Made by a program: the position numbers and the translations under genes. The notes under the pieces were generated by a model. That model was not told where the DNA came from, made no database searches, and saw only the letters and a list, made by a program, of their open reading frames with translations. Below are positions 52,731-64,000 of a DNA stretch of 64,000 nucleotides, one piece after another. This DNA is from Bugula neritina. Taxonomy: Eukaryota; Bryozoa; Gymnolaemata; Cheilostomatida; Bugulidae. Position 1 is the stretch's first letter. Each line of letters opens with the position of its first letter. The stretch covers positions 30,427,274 through 30,491,273 of the forward strand of contig OZ037766.1 of the NCBI GenBank assembly GCA_964035545.1, in the 5' to 3' direction.

Positions 52731-55705
52731 ATGTCAGTTAGTTCTAACGTGAGCGTCAAAGCCTATCTGGACAAGAAAGGCTTGACCAATGGAGAAGTTC
52801 AAATAAGAAGATTCGACTTGGACCAGGAAGTTTCCTCGAGTTACGAATATCTGAGAAGTAAACTGGCTGCAATCTTTCCTGATTTGGTGGAGCACGGCTT
52901 CAGAGTTTATTGGAAAGGTAAGGACGTTTAAATAACTTGACTAAATCACCAGTCATATTCACTTTGAGATATGTAGTTTGTGAAACTAAAATGTTACTCT
53001 TGCCTATTATAATAGTTTGTATCATTAAGTTTATTGATTTTATATCTCTTTCTTGTGTATAATATTATTATCATCTATTTGATTGTTGGCTTAATCTTAT
53101 ATTATACTGTTTTTGTTCTCCAACAGATGAGGAGAACGACATGATAGCTGTTAGTTCAGATGAGGAACTCACTCAAGCCCTACTCTACGGCAGACCAACT
53201 GGCCTTCTCAAGCTTTTCATTCGTGTTGAAAACTCTGGACAGAATACATTTACTGGACCAACTGGTATGCTATAAATATGAATTTAGTCTGATTTTACTA
53301 CAATGAATGATATAAGCAGAGTTGCCCACTGTGGCACAGTTGCTTTGAGTGATTACTAGACGATTGCTGCTATAAGTTCAAATGAAGTATAAAAACAGCT
53401 TTTCACCTCACTAATATTACAATTTCGCTTCTTTTCAGTCTATGACTTTATTTTGTTTCTTGAATTTCTTTTTCAAAATTAACAAAGCAACATTAACATC
53501 AACATTAACAAAGCAAATCATTTTGTTTGACTATAAGCAAATTATTCTGTATATAAGATCTGATAAAGTGGTTAATTCAGAAACTTTATTATAAAACATG
53601 CAGCACATTAGTATAAGACTCCTGTATATGCTATAAATAGATTTTGTAATGCGTATGCAGGTCATGAAACTGAACATCCAGGTGTTCTATGTGATGGATG
53701 TGATCAAGGTGTGAGAGGACTTAGATTCAAGTGTTTAGTCTGCCCTGACTATGATCTTTGCTCTACATGCTGTGATAAAGGTGTGTATTGTTGGACCACA
53801 GTCTATTAAGCAGTCTATGGAGTACTCCTTGATATAAATTCTAGTTATTTGCTAGCTGTCATGATTGCATAATATGGAAGAAGTTCAATAATGGCTGGAA
53901 AATCCATGCTGAGTATTATTTTCATCAATTTTGCCAGCTCATTTTTTTCCATGTATTGAAAACCTTTGAAGCATAATATTTGTTTAGCCATTATAATAAT
54001 ATTGATTTTAGATAAGGTAATCAGGTGCAATGCATTGTGGGATTACATTATTGAAATGTTATTGAATAATCTGACATGGCAGCCATTATGATAGCAAGTT
54101 AGTAGGCTGTAGTCTCTGTAATATGTATATATTTTGTTTCTAGGCATTCACAATCACCACTACATGCTGAGACTGGCCACACCAGCTTCTGATTGGACAA
54201 GTTGTGGCAGACGACAAGGTAGAAATGCCTGGGGGTGGCCAGGATTTGGTGCTCCGCAATTCGGAGGAGCTGGATTTCCAGGTAACATGAGAAAGTTCTG
54301 GAAACAGATGATGAGAGGTCAAAGGGAAGACAACTGCGCTACTGGTACAGGCCAAGGTCAGTTGGAGGTCAACTACTGTTGGAGCTTTGTGTCATAGTTT
54401 AATACTAATAAAAAAATATATATATTGAAATTGAAAAAACTAATAACACTCAACATTTAGCTACTGCTTAATGCAAAAATCTGTATTTTAGATGAGAGTG
54501 CTAGATGCTCCAGGTCTGCCGGAGAAACCCCTGCCAGTGAAGCACCAGGTGCTCCTTCTGCTAACAAGGAAAAGGAAGAAGAGAGAGATTATCTGCAGCA
54601 TGTTGGTGAACAAGTTTCTGCTCTGTTGGAGCCTCTTGGCGTGTCCGTAGATGTAGACGTGGAGGAACGAGGTCCTGACGGCGTGAGAATTGAAAGAAGA
54701 GGTCATGGCAAGTGTAGAGGTCAAGGCAGACGGCAAGGGGGCAAAGATCGTCAGTGCGCAAGGGGAGGCAAGTGTCGACCGGCTGCAGATTGCAAGAAAT
54801 CTCGAGCTTGTGGGGAGAGTGGTCCTTCTCGGTGCCAGTTTGGTGAGACTTCCGGAGAATCTGGCCAATCACAGGGCGGCGAAGCTGCCTCTGCTGAGAT
54901 GACAGGAAAGAGCGAACCAAAGAGCATGGTTGATGAGGATATTGATATGGAGAACGGTGAAGACGCAAGCTGGATCAAAATTGAAGAAAAGGTAAGATAA
55001 GTCAAATTATTTCAACTCTTACAAAACAACATTAATGCACGTCCTTAATATTTTATTAGCTTCTATCTTTGTTTCTAGTTTCATGCATTTCTTTGATGTT
55101 TTGTAGTTTTACTTCTGTGTTTTTTGTAGCCTGTGAGCATGGATGTGTTGTTTGACTCTTCCTCCAAGTTTCAAGGGGCGGGCTCTAGCAATGAGACTGA
55201 GCCCCAGCAAATTCCTGCAATAAAGCTCTACCCCAGTCTAACCAGATCTACTGAAAGCCCATCTGCCCCTCCTCTTCTTGACTCCACCCTTGAGGCTCCC
55301 CCCTCATCCGAACCCAAGACTGACCTTGATGTTAAGGTAGCTGAGGCTATCGAACAGATGAGAACTATGGGTTTCCATGATGATGGTAAGTAACATCATC
55401 TCATTTGCGTTACTATAAAACTGCGATTTATTTGTTAATTATAATAATTGCATTTATATATTATGTGTTGGCAACTAACAATACTGTAATATACTGCCTC
55501 ACATATTTCTAGTGTAGACACTTATATAATATAATAGCTGAGTTTGATTTGCTTTTAGTGTATATAGTGTTGAAGATAAATATAATGCATGTATTATTTT
55601 TTGTTAGGTGGTTGGATGACGGCCATGTTGTATGAGAATGGCGGAGATGTCCACAAAGTCATCGACAAGGTTCTTAGGACTGCCCAGAGTGTCAGAAGAG
55701 AATAA
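52731..55705 (+). CDS. SQSTM1: sequestosome-1/p62 selective autophagy receptor, paralogue A
   Basis: Seven exons: 52731-52917, 53127-53264, 53661-53780, 54144-54356, 54492-54991, 55130-55385 and 55608-55705. They total 1512 nt, 503 aa. p62 polymerises through PB1, binds ubiquitin through UBA and ATG8/LC3 through a LIR. The PB1 domain (about 9-100) has a basic RRFDLD face and an acidic DEENDMIAVSSDEEL face, so head-to-tail polymer contacts are kept. The ZZ zinc finger (113-148) has [23 protein letters not shown]. The 149-219 segment is rich in Gly, Trp and Phe. HVGEQVSALLEPLGVSVDVD matches the family segment after ZZ. A Cys-rich insert (QCARGGKC, PAADC) is discussed below. The LIR is EDASWIKIEE (Trp380). 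The UBA is at about 455-503 (MGFHDDGGW). An upstream in-frame TTG is ignored; the ATG is placed well after the TATA box. Confidence 0.95.
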
Positions 55706-55839
55706 ACGGCTGGTTGAAAATTTATCTGAGACTTTCTGGTACACCAATAGTGCCACTATTTATACTTTAGATTTGATATGAATATTGCTTTATTATATTC
55801 TTTATATTGCTTTTAATGTGACAGAAAAAGAACCTAAAA

Positions 55840-55968
55840 AATAAAATTTATGTACATCTCTATTTTCTATTTTATAATATATAAAGGTGATTTTATATTA
55901 TGTAGTGCGCTAGATTTTCTTCTATTGATGTATGCATGTTTACATATTCATATTGACACGCAAATAAA
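55840..55968 (+). terminator. poly(A) signals for p62 A
   Basis: AATAAA at 55840-55845 and at 55963-55968, 135 and 258 bp beyond the stop. Confidence 0.6.
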
Positions 55969-56840
55969 GCACTAATGATAAATATGCATGTGCTTTATTT
56001 TATTGCTTAAAATGTTGTAATCTAATGCCATATTTGTAATAGGAACATAATATTATTGTACCAGCACAATACATTTTCCGCTCAATATATACTGCTTATA
56101 GGCAATGTTCCCATAACAGCAACTCATCTCCTGGTACAAAGGAACAGTTTTGTAATTTGCTTCATCTGAAAGCAGTAAAAGCAAGTTTATGGAATGTAGA
56201 GTTGTCCTACCTATGTATGCAGACTTAGTGATGCAAAATTAATTAAATTCAACAGTTGTGTGATGTGTTCACAGTAGAGTTCGATAATGACATAATAAAA
56301 TACTTTTGCCATGCACCACATGAATTTGATAATTACATAAATATTGCTGATGAATATGTGTCATCACACACACATGCCTGCTACCTGCAACTGGCCTGAA
56401 TGTATTTTGATTCTACTGTTACCTTTTCACGTTACTTTTCATATTATTGAAAATTAGAAATTTATTCTACATCAAGACAAAGTAACACAAAATAAAGAAG
56501 CTTTATTATAAACATAAACTCAATAGTGTAAAACACATTAACACCACAATAAGTAATACCAACTTATTGATTTCCGGTGAAAAGTACACTGCACTTCAGC
56601 TGCAATATAAGCTACTATAAAACGCACCACCGATATGAAAATAAGCACAATATAAAACAAACCGCAGTAAACAGATACAAAATGAATTAACAACGCAATA
56701 AAATGAAATATTTAAAATAAAGGCTATGATAAAACATGAACTACTATAAAAGAGTTTCAAACCAATAATAAGTCCTGTTAATTGTAGATATATGCAGACC
56801 ATATTATGTGAAATATATAGTTCAAAGGTCTTGAAGCTGT
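55969..56840. other. shared 3' region of the two p62 genes
   Basis: AT-rich convergent 3' flank. A minus-strand AATAAA at 56507-56502 could end paralogue B, about 335 bp past its stop. No other gene is seen. Confidence 0.5.
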
Positions 56841-61740
<4,900 letters not shown>

Positions 61741-62334
61741 CTTTAATTAAGACAAAAAAAACCTGAAAATATTAATTGCAATGAATCTTTTGTTAGAGGA
61801 AACATAAACTATGAATTGGTTAACTATTTTAAATATTCATGAGACTGTATCAAGAAACTATTCAATTTGCAAAGCTTTTTTTACAATAAATGATGCGACA
61901 AGGATCACTATTAGATTTAGTATACATACAAACATTTTTCTCAGTTTGCAATGCCTTTGCCCTGTTCAGTTAGTTGATTCTATCACTATTAATACAACTA
62001 CAGGAATTAGTATATCACTACAAGCATACATAACAGGTTTCATTATTCAAATAAATCTACTTAATTCATTAAACAGTTACCCATAGATTTAATAGTAGCC
62101 ACAAGAGCTTAGGCTTTGGTGAGTCCAGTCACTATTTAGTCAAATTCAACTTAACTCTAATAACTTTTAGTTTTAGTCTTTAGCAGCAACCTTTAATTTC
62201 TTTGCAGTTGTTAGGGTTTTCATTATTTGAATTACTATGTTCCTCTTTTAATTAAACTTACGATTGTCATAACTCTTAGTACTAAGCACCCATCATTATG
62301 ATTATGACGCAATAATCAGTAATGACTAACACTA

Positions 62335-62459
62335 ACAGTCATAGTGCCAATGGTAACCATAATCATAACATTAATAGTATTAGTATTAGTATTGAGTTAT
62401 ACTTACAGTTAAGTAACCGTTAATGTTATGATTATGGTTACCATTGGCACTATGACTGT
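62335..62459. repeat. perfect 40-bp inverted repeat, 45-base loop
   Basis: Arms 62335-62374 and 62420-62459 are exact reverse complements (core CAATGGTAACCATAATCATA). The arms are not low complexity as a whole and have no mismatch, so the event is recent or kept by correction. Confidence 0.9.
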
Positions 62460-62855
62460 AATAGTAATAGTAATAGTAATAAATTTGAAAAAGTATACTC
62501 ATACTGATAGTCATAGACTCATGGCATTTGCTGATTGGCAAATGCACTAATGACTAATAGTAATTTAAAAAGTAAAAGTAACGTTAGCTTAGTCATTGTC
62601 AATACTCAAATTCAAAGTGAAAGTGAGTCATAATCATAATGATAAAGTTTAACTGGTGATCACAAAGTTGGTATAGTTTTTCATCAATATCCACCAATAG
62701 TAGCTAAATTATATCATAACAGTTGTATAACTGTTATTATCTTAGCTCATAGTAATACACACAAATATAGGTTGTTTGAGGATAGTTCGTGCTGACACGT
62801 ATTTTGTATAAAATCATTGCAAGGTGACAAGCACGGGAGTATTGGTAAACAAAGA

Positions 62856-62861
62856 CACGTG
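62856..62861 (+). promoter_or_regulatory. CACGTG E-box upstream of p62 B
   Basis: ACACGTGACT, the same CLEAR-like core as the two sites upstream of p62 A, but 1.1 kb from the start codon. Its role depends on an unseen leader exon. Confidence 0.35.
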
Positions 62862-64000
62862 ACTTAAAGCATGAGACCAACCTTTAAAAGTCGGATACAT
62901 GAGAATACTCGCTGATAAGATAATCGCAGCGAAAATGCAAAAATATATTACTAGTAGTCTAGTACATAGTGAAATTTGTAGAGTTGTCCTCCTAATTACT
63001 CTATAATGGTTCTAATGTTTCTCCAGAAAACCCACCACTGCAGCTTTTTCATATTGTATTTTTTATTCATTTAACTCATTTGACTAAAATTGTTTTCAAA
63101 TTACACATTTTCCAGTTCAATGCTAACCACACTCATGTCCATCATTACTGACTGATTTAGACTGTAGAGTTATCTCTCTTAAGCTTTACCCACTTAAGTG
63201 AAACATAAGGAATAGCCTGTGTTACAATAATGTTTATCAAAGAACACAAGTCAACAGATCATACCAACGGGCAAAATATCGTAAGCGGTTATTTCATTCG
63301 CATAGCCTTCACCGAATGGCACCACCTGCGATTCCACACGCTGATTGGCTAATAAAGTGTTGCCACTACTAATACATGAGTCACCAATTAATAGTAATAA
63401 TATACGGTAACGTGGATATACTAATTAGTATTACAATTAGTAAACAAATAAATATACCTAAACTCTATAGCTACATTGATTTCGAGTGGTGTAGGAAAAT
63501 ATTCAAAATTGAATAACTAAGGAATGACAAGAATCTACGTTCACTGTTCACATTGACATTGTGATTGTGATTGAGCTTGAATCATTATCATTGATCTGAT
63601 GAAATGATTGATAAAACTAAGTCAAAGTGATATGAATAATTTTACCGGTATGTTCCATTGTTTGGTTTTTAAATGTTTTTTTATTAAATTAATTATTTTT
63701 ATTATTATGTAATCATAACTGCAATTCTAATAGTAATACAATACTTGGAGTTGGTATTTCGTAATATTAACAATAAATAACTGTATCACACTCTGACTCT
63801 AAGATCAGTACGACTATCACTATGACTATCGCTGACACTATGACTATCAGTGTCACTGTGAGTATGACTATGGCTCTAAATATTAGTATGAGTATCACTG
63901 TCAGTATTACTATCACTATCTGTAATTGTAACTGTAAAAATAACTCCCAAGAGTAACGCTAACAGTAACTGTAAGTGTATCACTGTAAGTGTATGATACT

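Larger units (their letters stand above)
61741..64000. other. upstream region of p62 B
   Basis: 2.3 kb. It holds a perfect 40-bp inverted repeat (62335-62459) and an E-box CACGTG at 62856-62861 (ACACGTGACT). From 63780 to the right edge it is degenerate in words such as ACTATGACTATCACTG. No coding exon is recognised. If paralogue B has a 5'-UTR exon, its promoter may lie near the E-box. Confidence 0.45.

Noticed and set aside
54488-55005. Long antisense frames over p62 A exon 5
   Set aside because: GC-richer coding sequence of the real exon leaves few stops on the other strand. They have no splice or start support.

Overview
This window is AT-rich nuclear DNA from an animal that is not a vertebrate. 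The genes are multi-exon with GT-AG introns of about 150-1500 bp, and the gene set includes CUB domains, FUNDC1, p62/SQSTM1 and ATG4. Tandem PLP enzymes of the D-cysteine desulfhydrase/ACC-deaminase family and a secreted domain like short-chain collagen C4 fit an early-branching marine invertebrate; a sponge is my best guess, held weakly. Every gene model was built by hand from splice signals, reading frame and paralogue comparison. All nine complete models close without a frameshift.

Layout: (1) 1-22996 holds four copies of a PLP-dependent D-cysteine desulfhydrase-like gene, one partial on + at the left edge and three complete on -, with a fifth, more diverged copy at 31695-37152 (-). All share one exon-intron structure. 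A 2.4 kb fold-back element with 0.9 kb inverted arms and a 9-bp target duplication lies between copies 3 and 4. (2) 24529-30800 (+) is ATG4, which carries a 20-unit minisatellite made from its own exon 3/intron 3 boundary. (3) 39746-46282 (-) is a type II membrane protein with two CUB domains and a C4-like C-terminal domain. (4) 48387-50715 (+) is FUNDC1. (5) 52731-55705 (+) and 56841-61740 (-) are two tail-to-tail p62/SQSTM1 paralogues. The first has a promoter with a perfect heat-shock element, two E-boxes, a near-MARE site, CCAAT and TATA. The remainder is AT-rich intergenic and intronic sequence with minisatellites, palindromes and two tRNA-derived SINE-like elements.

How the genes relate: ATG4 processes the ATG8/LC3 tail, p62 is a soluble ATG8-binding cargo receptor, and FUNDC1 is a mitochondrial ATG8-binding receptor. 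Four genes of one selective-autophagy pathway therefore lie within about 37 kb. Whether this is a functional cluster or chance is open. The most unusual structure is the repeated creation of tandem in-frame 5' splice sites by duplication of exon-donor boundaries, seen in ATG4 and in the fifth desulfhydrase-like gene.
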